Below, in pieces: positions 1 through 11,200 of a DNA stretch of 64,000 bases. How positions within the stretch are numbered: position 1 is the first letter of the stretch; every line of letters starts with the position of its first letter. The notes under the pieces are model-generated. The model had not been told where the DNA came from. It did not search any database and saw only the letters and a list, made by a program, of their open reading frames with translations. The stretch is taken from contig JAVFKD010000016.1 in NCBI GenBank assembly GCA_036429605.1, positions 124,001-188,000 of the forward strand. The letters are read 5' to 3'. The DNA comes from Cladobotryum mycophilum (Eukaryota > Ascomycota > Sordariomycetes > Hypocreales > Hypocreaceae). The translations under genes were made by a program, and so were the position numbers.

Positions 1-332
1 ACGGTCTGAGGCTTTTCCTCAGCAATCAGGTTGGACAGGATGTTGGCTTTGTGTCCGCCAATGCTAATGAGGAAGTCATGTTGGGCGGAGAACTCGTCAA
101 TAACCGAAAGGAGCTTGGAGGGGGAACGTTTAATCTCCTCTAGATCAGGATGGGAAAGAACATGAGAGAGCAGCTTCTCTTCGCGGCCATCATGAGACTA
201 ACATACACATACTTAGCAAACGTTTACCCCGAATCTCGGGATGAGGGAAATTACCTCAACACCCGTCTCGATCGGCTTTTTCAATGAAGGGAATTTCTGA
301 ATCAAGGCAGCAATTTCTGGAGAATGGGCCAT
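1..332 (-). CDS. Catechol-O-methyltransferase-like SAM methyltransferase, 5' part only
   Basis: The gene starts at 332 in a good context (CAAA before ATG, then GC). Exon 1 is 332-255. A 57-nt GT-AG intron lies at 254-198, and exon 2 runs from 197 off the left edge. The joined frame is open. Exon 2 contains DGREEKLLSHVLSHPDL, then a spacer, then a segment ending in HDFLISIGGHKANILSNLIAE. This is the N-terminal pattern of fungal COMT-like proteins (DGRE...L..hP.l...ID.......LMNVG..KG.I...LI.E). Members transfer a methyl group from S-adenosylmethionine to a catechol or phenolic hydroxyl. The usual MNVG is ISIG here. The SAM-binding core lies outside the window. It diverges from the isochorismatase-like gene and may be a tailoring enzyme of the nearby NRPS cluster. 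The family call rests on about 90 residues. Confidence 0.72.
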
Positions 333-1470
333 TTTGATAAGCTTTGTAGTTGAGAACGGGAACGAATTTGGGGGAAAAGGCGCATACAGTTGGGTCTGGT
401 AGTTTGTGAGGAGTGTAAAGGGAATACGTGATCCATATCCTTGTCATGACTCGACCCTTATAGTCACAACGGCAATCAATACTCGGTACGTACTCGCGGA
501 ATAATAACGGAACGACGTACCAATCGGACATAATATAGACAACATGACTCATACGAACAAGTGATCTGCGATTAACCCAGTAGGATCACCAGGGTTATGG
601 GGTTGAGGTAATTCATGAAGAAAAACCCATGCACATAGACTAACTACAAGCTACTCATAAGATATCTAACTGGTAGTATCGTAGTTATACAGTCGTTAAG
701 GGCAGTATTCACGTAAGCTGCACCTCTTCAGGCTATTCTACAAATCATGATAACATGGATCTGCTTAGTCAAGCGCCGTGATCTCTGTTACTATACACCT
801 TGCTCCACATGTTATCCCTTGAGAACCTAGTGCAGGAACGTTACGATAACCTTACGTTGCATCGGGCATTTGCTTACTGCAGTGTTCGTCTCATCCTTGC
901 TTACTGCGAGCCTTTTTGTTACCAGTCGTTTTCGATATATCTGCATCGCCATGACTAGAACATCGCCCCATATCGTCACTCAAACCATATATAGTCCTTG
1001 GTAACATACCGTAATAGGAAATGCTGGCGGGTAGGACAGAAAAAAATGAGTTTCTGGCCCCACCATTTACTAATACTCGTCCTAGAGAAAGATGTGAGAG
1101 GTTGCCTAGCCTTTACACAACGGGATTCGTGAATGCCGTAAGAGTGGGCCTACAGGATGAATCTTACTGTACCTCATGCTATGAAGTGTCACTGTCTTGA
1201 CTTTCCTGTAGCTATAGGCTGTGATTATTGCCTTTAAACTTTCAAGGGCTTTTCTAAGCGTATGTTTATATCTTATTCACTGACTCGTTTGCTTCATGGC
1301 GGTAAAGGTCATTCATCTTAGAGTGCTTTGTAGTAAACTATTATATTTAAATCTCTGTAGTTTAACCACTCTCTTCTTCAATCCATCAAGCTAAACATTG
1401 CAAAGTTCATCACCTTGAGTTTATCTTAATATTACCACTCCTTTCCAACTTCCAATTCCACGTTTTAACC
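333..1470. other. Intergenic, divergent promoters
   Basis: About 1.1 kb between two divergently transcribed genes (methyltransferase to the left, isochorismatase-like to the right). I see no credible coding region, tRNA or repeat. It presumably carries both promoters. The last 90 bases before 1471 are pyrimidine-rich, as is usual upstream of fungal start codons. Confidence 0.6.
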
Positions 1471-2090
1471 ATGACTTCTATTCGTTCTGACTATGGCCTT
1501 CTCCTGATCGACATTCAACAGGGCTTCAACCACCCAAGCCATTGGGGAAGCAAACGTTCGACACCCAACTTTGAGGAAAACGTGGCCAAGCTCCTGGCTG
1601 CCTTCCGAGAGGTTGCTCCTCAAAACATCTTCCATGTTTGCCACCATTCGACGCTGCCACACTCGCCACTGCATCCCTCTAACGGGGCAGTCGACTTCCA
1701 ACCCTATGCTGCCCCCTTGCCTTCTGAGCTCACATTCCCCAAGCATAAAAACTCGGGATTCGTCGGCACAAACCTGGACGCTGCGATCCGCGAGCGCAAA
1801 ATCACCAACCTCGTTGTCTGTGGCCTGATGACGGAGCACTGCGTCAGCTCCACGCTCAGGAATGCGGCAGATCTTGGCGTTGTGGATGGTGTGGATGGGG
1901 AGGATAGTAAAGGGCGCATCCTGCTTGTCCAAGACGCAACAGGCTCTTACGACACTACATTCGGGGGAGATATTATGATGCCGAGACTGTGCACGCGGTT
2001 CACTTGTCCGGCTTGGACACTGAATTTTGCCAGGTAGTCAACTGCAAGGTGGTTCTAAGAGAGTTGAGGGGTCAAAGGGAGAATAGGTAG
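1471..2090 (+). CDS. Isochorismatase-like cysteine hydrolase, reading frame broken near its 3' end
   Basis: The open frame from ATG 1471 stops at 2037 (188 aa). Residues 10-19 (LLLIDIQQGF, Asp14), Lys91/Lys93 in PKHKNSGFVGT and Cys124 in CGLMTEHCVSSTLRNA match the Asp-Lys-Cys triad of the isochorismatase-like superfamily. Members hydrolyse isochorismate, nicotinamide, carbamoyl or similar C-N/C-O bonds; the substrate here is unknown. After the G5 run at 1963-1967 the expected C-terminal motif (YDAETVHAVHLSGLDTEF) appears in another frame and continues to a stop at 2088-2090, so one base appears to be missing. A small unusual insertion lies around residues 138-150. No introns are seen. It sits in the NRPS cluster between the methyltransferase and the DUF3445 gene. 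Either this is a sequencing deletion or the gene is a recent pseudogene. Confidence 0.8.
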
Positions 2091-3282
2091 AGCTGGAAGC
2101 ACCGTTAGTGCTAGGTTGAATCAATAGTGCATCCACCAAGGGGGAACTGATATGTTAGAGAATGAGACTTTTTTCACATACATTTGCTGATGTCATTTTG
2201 CAATCCATGGTGCAATCTACCATCGCATATCCGCCGTTCGAATCTCGTGTAACCAATTTCGGTTAAGACAACTCCACCAACTACTTTACCTTGATCTACT
2301 CCTAATTTGATGGCCGAGTAGCCGCTGTTGAACACGCTGTCCTACGGGAGAGTTTTCTGAGGACCCCTAGCGTCGGGTAACTTATTCCACTGCATGATGA
2401 CACATCTGACAGTTCTATGCCGCGGTGGCTGATACAGATCTGCCGGCTGAGATCTGCCGGGTCTTGAGTCAACTACCTCGTCGTAACTACATTATGCATA
2501 CGGATCCGTATCCCTAATCAGGCTGAGCCGGGGCTCGTACGGTAGGGGAAATAGCTCGTAGTTTCCACAGATACTAGGGAAGTGCAGTAACCCAACCAGG
2601 TAATTAAACCGACAAGCTCTTACAGGCACTTTACATAGGTCTATTTCATTGAGGTTACATGTGCCGGTAAGAGGGCGCCAGATTGGGAAACGTAACTTGT
2701 TCTTGGAGCCGTCGTACAAGTTTCACTAAGGTCCTTGTTTACTAACCAGGTACATGAATCGTGCTCTTGATACGAACGAGCTTACAGCCGTGCTTACTGG
2801 TGAGAGCATCGGGAATTTGTTTCCGGCTGATCAGCCTCAGAGAGATACTGTGCACAGACTACGGGATTTGTGATCATATTCAGACCGTTAGAAAAGTACA
2901 GTTTCAAGGGTTGATGTAGAAGATTATGTTAACATATCATCAGATTTTAGAACAAGACGTACAGTAATCTTGCGAATGAAGTGGTGATATCAGCCAAACG
3001 ATGTAAATCTTCGCAGCTTCAGTGTGCGTGTATGGATTAAATCCTTTACGCCTTGCTAGGATCCTATGAATGTGATGATGTTTATGTTATCCACTTAGCT
3101 CAGTGGAATATTTTGGCAATAGGGAGGTATTATCGAAGAACACAAGTTTGTAATATATGATAACCGTTTTTTGAATTAAAGGCTCTCTTTAACGTTTATC
3201 TTAAATAATAACTTTTCCGATCCTTTTTCACCATTATCCTATTTTCAAGTTACTTACTTATAGTGTATGAAGGTAGAGAAAA
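2091..3282. other. Intergenic, nothing recognised
   Basis: About 1.2 kb between the isochorismatase-like gene and the DUF3445 gene, both on the plus strand. Short ORFs on both strands show no family resemblance. It is AT-rich towards 3150-3250, probably the promoter of the next gene. Confidence 0.6.
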
Positions 3283-4578
3283 ATGTCTATAATCTTGGTA
3301 GTCTTGGCCGCAGTTTGCGTGCTGCTAAGACTCTGGTTCTCGGTATGTTTTATTATTTCTTTACTTCTTTCTCAACCCCCTTTTTTCGCGTTGGGGGTGC
3401 AATACTAACCTACATACTGTAGAAACCAAGTGAGAAGAAGCATGCTAAAGAATGGAACAATGGCGACGTCAAGGATGCTGCTGTCAATAGCTCACAAATT
3501 CCTCGAGTCGATGCCTTGAGTGGTTTTGATCATACCAAAGCGCCTCCTATCAAGTATAGACCATTTTTAACAATGCCTCACGTGTCAATGGGTAAGGGTA
3601 ATCCTGCCAACTTCAAATGATCGCTCTAACTTTGAATCTTTAGGAATTAAAAAGATGCCAAGAAATGAGTGGATACGTATTGATAACGGTTACATGGACC
3701 GCATCAAGGAACGTCAAATGGTGATGCGCGAGCATGCGGCTGATGCGATTGGTACTGGCGATATTGTCAACCCTGCCATTGCTGAGCTATACGAAGAAAT
3801 CATGATCAATTACCTCCCACAACGATATCCCACCATGTTTCGGATCGAAGGAACTCAGTTGCGAAACAGCGTTACAGGCAAATCACATTCGATCAACATG
3901 CAAGAACTCAGCCATTCACAGATGTTACAGAACCTGGGTGAGAGCGTCGAGGAAGACTTCTACTTCATGTGCCCAGACGAGAAAGGTGAGATTCGCTTTC
4001 AGGGTTACATTGCCTGTTTCCCGGGTGGATTCCTCAGTCTTGCAAGGGTAGGCATGTCGATGAGAGAGATCCACCAACCAGTGCCCGGATACGAGGAAAG
4101 GATCGCAAAAGGAGCCGACCGCTATCTGCAACGGCTCCAACCGGGGGATTTTATCGAACGTATGAACGTAAGTCAGCCTTAAATCTCACTTTCGAAAATG
4201 GTGCAACACGTGGGATCCATTACTGACGCCCTTTTCCCAACATAGTGGAGTCTCCAGGTTGATGGTCCTGACCTATTCCGTCTTGACGGCAATAATTATT
4301 ATCCCGAGCAGGGGGAAGAAGCCTTAGCAGAAGATGCAGAGTTGGTTGACGTTTCTGCGTCTTATCTCAGAGTAGAGCACCAGACTTTGAACCGGCTGCC
4401 GAAAACCAAGGCAGTCATCTTCTGTGTGCGCTCCTATCTTACTTCTCTAGAGGATATCAAGAAGGAAGGAAATGCGGCGGCCCTTTTGAGTTCTATCCAG
4501 AGCATGCCTGAAAAGCTGGGAGACTACAAGAAGCGTCCGTACTGGTGCAGGGCTGTATATGAGTATCTTGGCGCGTAG
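3283..4578 (+). CDS. Membrane-anchored DUF3445 protein (heme-dependent oxidative N-demethylase-like)
   Basis: Four exons join in frame: 3283-3342, 3423-3591, 3644-4167 and 4246-4578, giving 361 aa. The introns have GTATGT, GTAAGG and GTAAGT donors and CTAAC-type branch sites (the first two). Residues 1-20 form a hydrophobic anchor (MSIILVVLAAVCVLLRLWF). The body matches the DUF3445 family: a P(F/L)..MG segment, ELYEEI...YLPQRYPTMF, a D-FYFMCPDE..E.RFQGYIACFPGG stretch, and near residue 293 the family signature RVEHQTLNRLPKTKAVIFCVRSYLT. Family members are heme proteins related to dimethylamine-type oxidative demethylases; fungal homologues are largely uncharacterised. Position 4 of the signature is His here where I would expect Arg. 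It lies between the isochorismatase-like gene and the exporter, so a tailoring role in the NRPS pathway is plausible but inferred. Confidence 0.82.
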
Positions 4579-5073
4579 AGAGACTGAGTGGCTTCGGGCC
4601 GTTTTGGAGACATGATATAAAAAGGACAGAGCTTAGACTACCCTGCATATAGAATTGACCAACGTTACAAAACACCAAATATTTCTTCTACAATACTAGT
4701 AACTATACCATGAAGATGTCAATTGCCTACTTGGGTATATACAGTTGTTCTGTCGGAATAATTTCAGTTGTGTATGCATGCAGTCCGTGGTACAAGTTTG
4801 AACAAATCCCTGCCCAGCCAGTGTGCATTCAGTAAGTGTGATCATGCTTATGATATAATGGGTTGTATTACAAAATTTAGTAAATAATGCTAATGAAACC
4901 GATTCTACATATGAAAATGAACTAACATGGTTAAACAAGTCACGCAGACTCAGCCCACACCGAGGATAGATACTCTCTATGTCCATCTTTATTGACAGAT
5001 GATTTTACTTAATTTTGTTCCGAGTTTTGGTCTACTAGTAGGCTGGGATCTACGCTATCTAGCTGGGAGGAAT
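4579..5073. other. Intergenic between convergent genes
   Basis: About 500 bases between the 3' ends of the DUF3445 gene (plus) and the MFS gene (minus). No coding potential is recognised; it should hold both 3' UTRs. Confidence 0.6.
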
Positions 5074-6813
5074 CTAGACGTTGGGCTTTTCAGAGCCTGC
5101 GCTACATGGGGCCTGGTCTTCCTCTTTGGGAACCACCTTGCCCCTTTTTACAGACTTCCACTCGACTGCAGCGGCCGCTACCACGGTGGCGCAACCCAAA
5201 GCCATGGAAGCCAAAAACGTCCGTGTGAGGGCAAAGTTGTATGTTGCTAGGACCTCGCTTAGAAGGGCGGGACTGACCTTGGTCCTCCAATCTGTAGCCC
5301 CGGCAGCCAGGATAGCAGCAGGATCTACGGCCGGAACATACTTGGCCAGGCCCTCCGTCAGCTTATTCGTGAAGAGGTTATTTGCCACCGAGACGAAGAC
5401 TGCACCGCCTAGATTGTTGGCGAAGATGACCGCCGTTGTCCCTATCGGGATGTCCTTTTGCGGCAGTACCGTTTGCACGGCTATAAACGACTGCTGGAAC
5501 CCCATTCCTACTCCGAAACCAAACAGCACCTGATAACCAATCCAGCTGCTATGGCCGGTAGTAGCTGTGAAGGTGGACATTAGACCTGTTGCCACAGCAG
5601 TGCATATGCTACCAGCGATCATGAACGGCTTGTAATAACCCACAGCCGTGACAGCGAAGCCAGTCGCCACACCCGCTAGAACTAAAGCGATCAGAATGGG
5701 GAGCAACATAACACCAGAGTGACTAGGCGATGCGCCTTTAATTGATTGAAACCATATGGGGAGCTGCAAGAGAACTTGTAATTAGCGAATTGAGGTCTTC
5801 GGGGCATAGAGTCCGGTCAGTAGTAAGCTTACATAGTACTCGACGAGGAAGATTGAACCTCCCATGCAGAATGCGTATACAATACTGAGACTGACGGAGC
5901 GCTGTCTCAGAACATGGATGGGGAGTGTCGCCTTTGTCTTCTTGTATGCCTGTACGGATATGAAAGCGCCAAACAATACCACTGAGAGAATCAGAAGTAC
6001 GATGATTCGAGCATTGCCCCACGCAAACGTTGTACCGCCCCACTGCAATGCAAGAAGCAAACAGACAGTGCTGGGCACGAGGATGATGAATCCCACCAAG
6101 TCCATGGACAATAACTTCTCCTTGAAAGACATGGGGACGAGCTCCTGATTTTTGGGGTTACGGAAGAGCAACGCAATCACTGCGAGAGAGAAACCACCGA
6201 GGGGTAGGTTTATGTAAAAACACCATCGCCAAGTGACATGTTGTGTAAGGGCACCAGATATGAGCGGCGCGACAGCCATGGCGATGCCTTCCATTGCCCC
6301 CAGGAGGCCACCAACCGTAGGCCGAAAGCGAAGGGGAATAGTATACGACTGGATTCTGTGTATAGAAAGTTAGTATGACGTAGGCGCCGGAGACATTAAA
6401 GTTGTCGGGAAATTGTTTAGCTCTTACATGAAGACGCCGGAGATGACACCCGCGGCACCCAAGCCTGCAATTGCACGCCCCACAATGAGTGCCGTCGAGT
6501 TGGGCGCGACTGCGCAGACCAGCGATCCTACTTCGAAGATGAAGACTGCAGAGAGAAAGCATGATTTGACGGGGAATAGTGTGTATAGTTTCCCGTAAGA
6601 GAGCTGCATTGCGCAGGTGGTGAGAAGACTAATGAACGATCAGATCCAGGAATAGACACTTGACTGTGGTTGAGGAAGTTGGAAGAAGACCTACTAAGCA
6701 GAGCCATACCAGCCCACATCGTTGAGTTGCTGAAAGTCCTTGGTGATACTCGGGATAGCTGTTCCAACGATGGTACCATCCTGTGTATGTGGTGAGCTTG
6801 CTGTCTCTCAGCC

Positions 6814-6844
<31 letters not shown>

Positions 6845-7083
6845 AGAAAAGAAAAGGCAACGTTGCATCTTACCAGCCCTATCAGAAAGATGGAGAGTGC
6901 CAAGGCTATCAAGATGAGACCCAACTGAAGATTGCTTGAATATGGGACATCATCTTGACCACTGTCACCAGGACTCTGGTCTTCTGCCGATGAGACGTCC
7001 TCCAACGACCTTGCGGAGGATTGCCCGGTTTCGACTTTGTGATCTAGCTCTGGATCAGGCAGCTTCGCCTCGTTATCCGCCAT
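5074..7083 (-). CDS. MFS multidrug-type exporter, DHA2 (14-TM) family
   Basis: Five exons (7083-6874, 6780-6695, 6628-6428, 6355-5833, 5763-5074) splice in frame to 569 aa; introns are 66-93 nt. The N-terminal 50 residues are acidic and hydrophilic. TM1 follows (LGLILIALALSIFLIGL), then DGTIVGTAIPSITKDFQQLNDVGWYGSA. Next are a long exon with FEVGSLVCAVAPNSTALIVGRAIAG, the motif-C-like GLGAAGVISGVF, and WRWCFYINLPLGG, all typical of drug:H+ antiporter-2 proteins such as fungal toxin efflux pumps. The C-terminal half carries further hydrophobic helices and a hydrophilic tail. Its start faces the NRPS across 1.2 kb, so the two probably share a control region. The likely role is export of the NRPS product across the plasma membrane. 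Intron 1 contains a 27-base A run. The frame shows no breaks. Confidence 0.92.
6814..6840. repeat. 27-base poly-A tract inside MFS intron 1
   Basis: A run of 27 A on the plus strand, hence poly-T in the transcript sense just upstream of the intron 1 acceptor. It makes a long polypyrimidine tract. Its exact length is unlikely to be reliable in the assembly. Confidence 0.95.
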
Positions 7084-8258
7084 GGGAGCCTACGCTTGGA
7101 TATGAAAACACGTAAAATTCGGAAGAGAAAAACGTGGATTCAGTCGATGTTCAGGCACAGAGTGAGAAGGAAGAACAAAACTGTAAAGGTCATAGTCCCC
7201 CAAAGGTGAAGGGCTTACTGCTGCTGCTGCATACATATGGAGACTATGTAATATAGGTACAATAACGTGTTCCACAAGCCAACGTGCCACCCAACCGAGT
7301 GGGCCACTGCGTGCCTATCATCTTCGCCCTACTAGCAAGGGAGTAAAAGTAGGTGCTCCAGGTATCTTTTGAACGTGTAGATCTAGCAAGGGACACTTAT
7401 TGACCCACTCGCATAGGTCTTACGTTATACGATCCTGCAACAGAACGTCGTTTCTCCTAATTCACCCCGGCTGCTATCTGCGGATTTGGCGAGATCCTAG
7501 TTCGTGGTAATATGGAACCCAGAATTTCGGAAATATGATCTGAAGAAGTTTGTGAGGGCCCTTGCAATGCCTGCAAGCCAGGGATAGTAAGCAAACAGTG
7601 GACTTTTACCAACATTACTGGATTTGGATATCACGAGGTTACATTATTTAGTGATCATTCAGCGAGTAATCTCGTAGCGGTGAACGACAAAACTGTAGAG
7701 TACTGAGATAAAAGGGTGTGGCTCATTTAGAATCTATCAGCTATGAATGCAAGTCCTAGAACAAAAGGTATGACATGTAATATCGTACGAGTAAGTGATC
7801 TGAAGATGCTGTAGATTTTAACTGATTCCATATGATAAGTGATTGCATGTAAATACTGACTACAGGGTAGGCTGTAAACGATTATAGAAGACAAGCCAGC
7901 GAACAAGTCAAACCCCCTCGTTCGGTAAGCGGCATGTATAGCTCTGTAACATGATTCAGTTGCTTAGCTGTGAAGGGGATACGGTGGGTAGACTACCGTA
8001 TCACTACGACGGCTTAGATAAAAACACGTCCATCCGCACGCTGGTGTGTAAGAGGCAGATCTCTCTCCAGAAAGACTATCTAGAATAACTTTGACCATTC
8101 TCTCCGGTTAGTATGACCAAGAATAATAGCCCTGCTATTTGATCGTGAACTTGTATTGATTAAGCTATAGCACATCATCATACCTGAAACAACAGGTCAA
8201 CCTTGAACGACATCACCCTGATAACTCCAGCTTGTGATCCACACTGAATCACTATACA
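7084..8258. promoter_or_regulatory. Shared divergent promoter region of the MFS exporter and the NRPS
   Basis: About 1.2 kb with no coding signal separates the starts of the exporter (minus) and the synthetase (plus). An in-frame TGA at 8235-8237 closes the NRPS frame just upstream of its ATG. A near-perfect inverted repeat lies at 7978-8002 and a TATA-like GATAAAA near 8017. The region is the natural place for co-regulation of peptide synthesis and export; no known factor site is assigned. Confidence 0.5.
7978..8002. promoter_or_regulatory. Inverted repeat, candidate regulator site
   Basis: GATACGGT and ACCGTATC are perfect 8-base arms separated by 9 bases, about 257 bases upstream of the NRPS start. 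The geometry would suit a dimeric DNA-binding protein. The function is inferred from position and symmetry only. Confidence 0.3.
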
Positions 8259-11200
8259 ATGAATGGTACCATGGAGGAGGAGACCACTTGCAGACTCCTT
8301 GGGAGCAACCTGCTGGGACAAGACTTGAGCACGTCTTTTCCTACATTGCCATCATCAACCTACCAGCCCCATGCGAAATCATGTTTGACTGGTGATCTTG
8401 GCTTTGGGAACTCATCTCCGTTTCCAACCTCGATCTTAATTCGGGTTGCGTGGGCCCTGCTCATTGCCCGCTACACAGACCACAGTGATGTGGTATTTGA
8501 TACTTCTGGCTTGGATGTTTCAACTCAAGAGGAGGCTACAGTCAGCACAGATGGGTCTCCAGTGCCTCTTTTGGTACGACTCGATTATGAGACACCCGTA
8601 GACCATTTTATCCAAAGCTTTGAGCAACAGTTCAAAAAGGCCGTTGCTAGACAACACCTCGAAAAGAGCAGTCTGAGCAACGGGTACAAGCACTCCCCTC
8701 TTGGACCAACTACCCTTCTCTCCAACGCCATTTTCCTCCGCGAAAGCGATTCCGAGTTTGAGGACTCATCCAAGATTTCGGCGAAATACGCCTTGGCTTT
8801 GAAATGTAGTGTCACAAATAATGGCGCACATGTCGTTGCTCTTTTCGACGAGAATGTGATTGAGAGAAAGCAAACGGAGCGCATACTAAACCAACTTGCG
8901 CATGTAGTACGGCAGCTGTGCAATCATGCGCCAGACCAGAAGCTGGGAGATATCGACATGGTATCTCTCGAGGACAGGAACGAAATTAGAGAGTGGAACA
9001 CAGAGACATCCAGCGCCTTGGATACTTGTGTCCACCATCTATTCGAGCAGCGTGCACAGAAATCGCCGGACGCAACCGCGGTCCATGCACATGATGGTGA
9101 TTTCTCCTACAAAGAACTTGACAGCCTTTCGTCACGTCTCGCTCAGCATCTAGGCAGCATTGGTGTCAGAAATGATTCCTTTGTTGCAGTCTGCTTTGAA
9201 AAGTCCAAGTGGGCTATTGTGGCCATGATGGCCGTGTTAAAAGCTGGCGGTGCCATAGTGCCGTTGGATCACTCGCATCCAGTACAGCGATTGCAGTCCA
9301 TTATAGAAAATTCCGGGGCTGAAGTTGTGCTCTGCTCCTCACCCCTGAGAGAACTGTTCAAAGAGATTGGGACTGCTGTCGTAGTAGTTGATGCCATCTC
9401 CTTGGACAACATCCCTCTTCTGGCCGGTTCCATAACCCGAGAACCAGTATCCTCCAGTTCCGCTGCATTCGTCTTCTTCACATCTGGAAGCACTGGAACA
9501 CCAAAAGGAATCATCATCACACATGGAGCGTATTGTACTAGCGCGAGGTCGCATTCAAAAGCTCTGCGGATTAGTGAGGAGTCCAGGGTGATGCAATTTG
9601 CAGCTTACACCTACGATGTAAGTGTCGGTGAGATATTCACTACCCTCATCTGTGGGGGATGTATATGCGTGCCATCGAACCATGATCGAGTCAACAATTT
9701 AGCAGCCACTGTTAGGGATATGGGTGTGACTTGGATGTTTTTAACACCATCCGTTGCCAGCCTGCTGCAACCGAAGGACGTGCCGAACCTGAAGACCCTC
9801 GTTCTCGGGGGTGAGCCAGCGACGAGGCAAAATTTCATCACATGGGCCAACGATGTTTACTTGATCAACAGTTATGGACCCGCAGAGTGCTCCATCTGGA
9901 CTCATTGCAATGCTGGCGTCAGCCGCGACACATCAGTCGGATATATCGGCAGAAACATCAACGGAATCAGTTGGATTACCGACATGACGAATCCCAACAA
10001 GCTTGCTCCAATTGGAACAGTTGGTGAACTGCTCATAGAAGGCCCAATTCTAGCAAGAGGTTACCTGAACGATGAGGAGAAAACGAAAGCGGCGTTCATT
10101 GATGCCCCAGCTTGGTACACCACGGATTTTAAAGACACAGCGACGCGGCTGTATCGGACGGGAGATCTTGTCAAGTACAATTCTGATGGGACAATAACTA
10201 TTCTCGGCCGAAGAGATACACAGGTGAAACTCAGGGGACAGCGTGTTGAGCTAGGGGAGATAGAGTTCCATGTCCAACAATCCCTTCCGAAGCCTGCCGA
10301 AGTTGTTGTTGATGTCATTAAACAAATGAGCAACGATCATTCGGTTCTCATGGCCTTTATAAGCGTGGATCACATTGACGGAAGGATCCAACAGGAGGAC
10401 GATGAGAATCTCCCTGCGCCACAATCTTTGCAAGAAGAGTTCCCAGAAGTCGAACTTCATCTATCACGCTTTCTGCCGAGGCACATGATCCCATCCATCT
10501 TCGTTCCCGTCACCAACATGCCCCTAACGACATCTGGGAAGATTAACCGGAAGAAGTTGAGGCAGCTGGCGGCCAAGTTCACCATGGAACAGCTGACCTT
10601 GGCACACTCAGATAGTGGGAAGGTATTACCAACAACTGACATGGAGTTGAAGTTACAGAACCTTTGGGAGAATGTCTTGAGTATACCAAGATCTTTTATC
10701 GGGGCTGGGGATAATTTCTTCCGTCTAGGGGGCGACTCTCTCCGCGCCATGAAATTGGTTTCTGCCGCCAACGATGTTGGGATACAACTTGCCGTTGCAG
10801 ATGTGTTTAGCATTCCCAAGCTGTCTGACCTTGCGCAGCGACTCTCTACTGCCCCAGATGGTAGGGTGGAAGGCAGGATAAAACCGTTTGCTCTGTTGAG
10901 GAACGGTCGGTCTGTGGAAGATTTTCGACGGACGGCCGCTGAGCTCTGTAAGGTAGACTCACTCTTGATTGAAGACGCCTATCCTGCAACCCCGCTCCAA
11001 GAAGGTCTCATGGCCCTCTCGACCAAGCACTTTGGATCATATGTTTCTCAGCAGATCTTAAGACTGGGGAGGAACGTGGATATAGACCTGTTTTGCACAT
11101 CATGGGGCTCGGTGGTTTCAAAAAACCCCATCCTGCGGACGAGGTTACTTCACACTGAAATTGATGGTACAATCCAGGTTGTACTGTCCAAGGTAGCCGA

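Noticed and set aside
256..552. 98-aa minus-strand frame at the left edge
   Set aside because: It overlaps exon 1 of the methyltransferase-like gene in another frame and has no family features.
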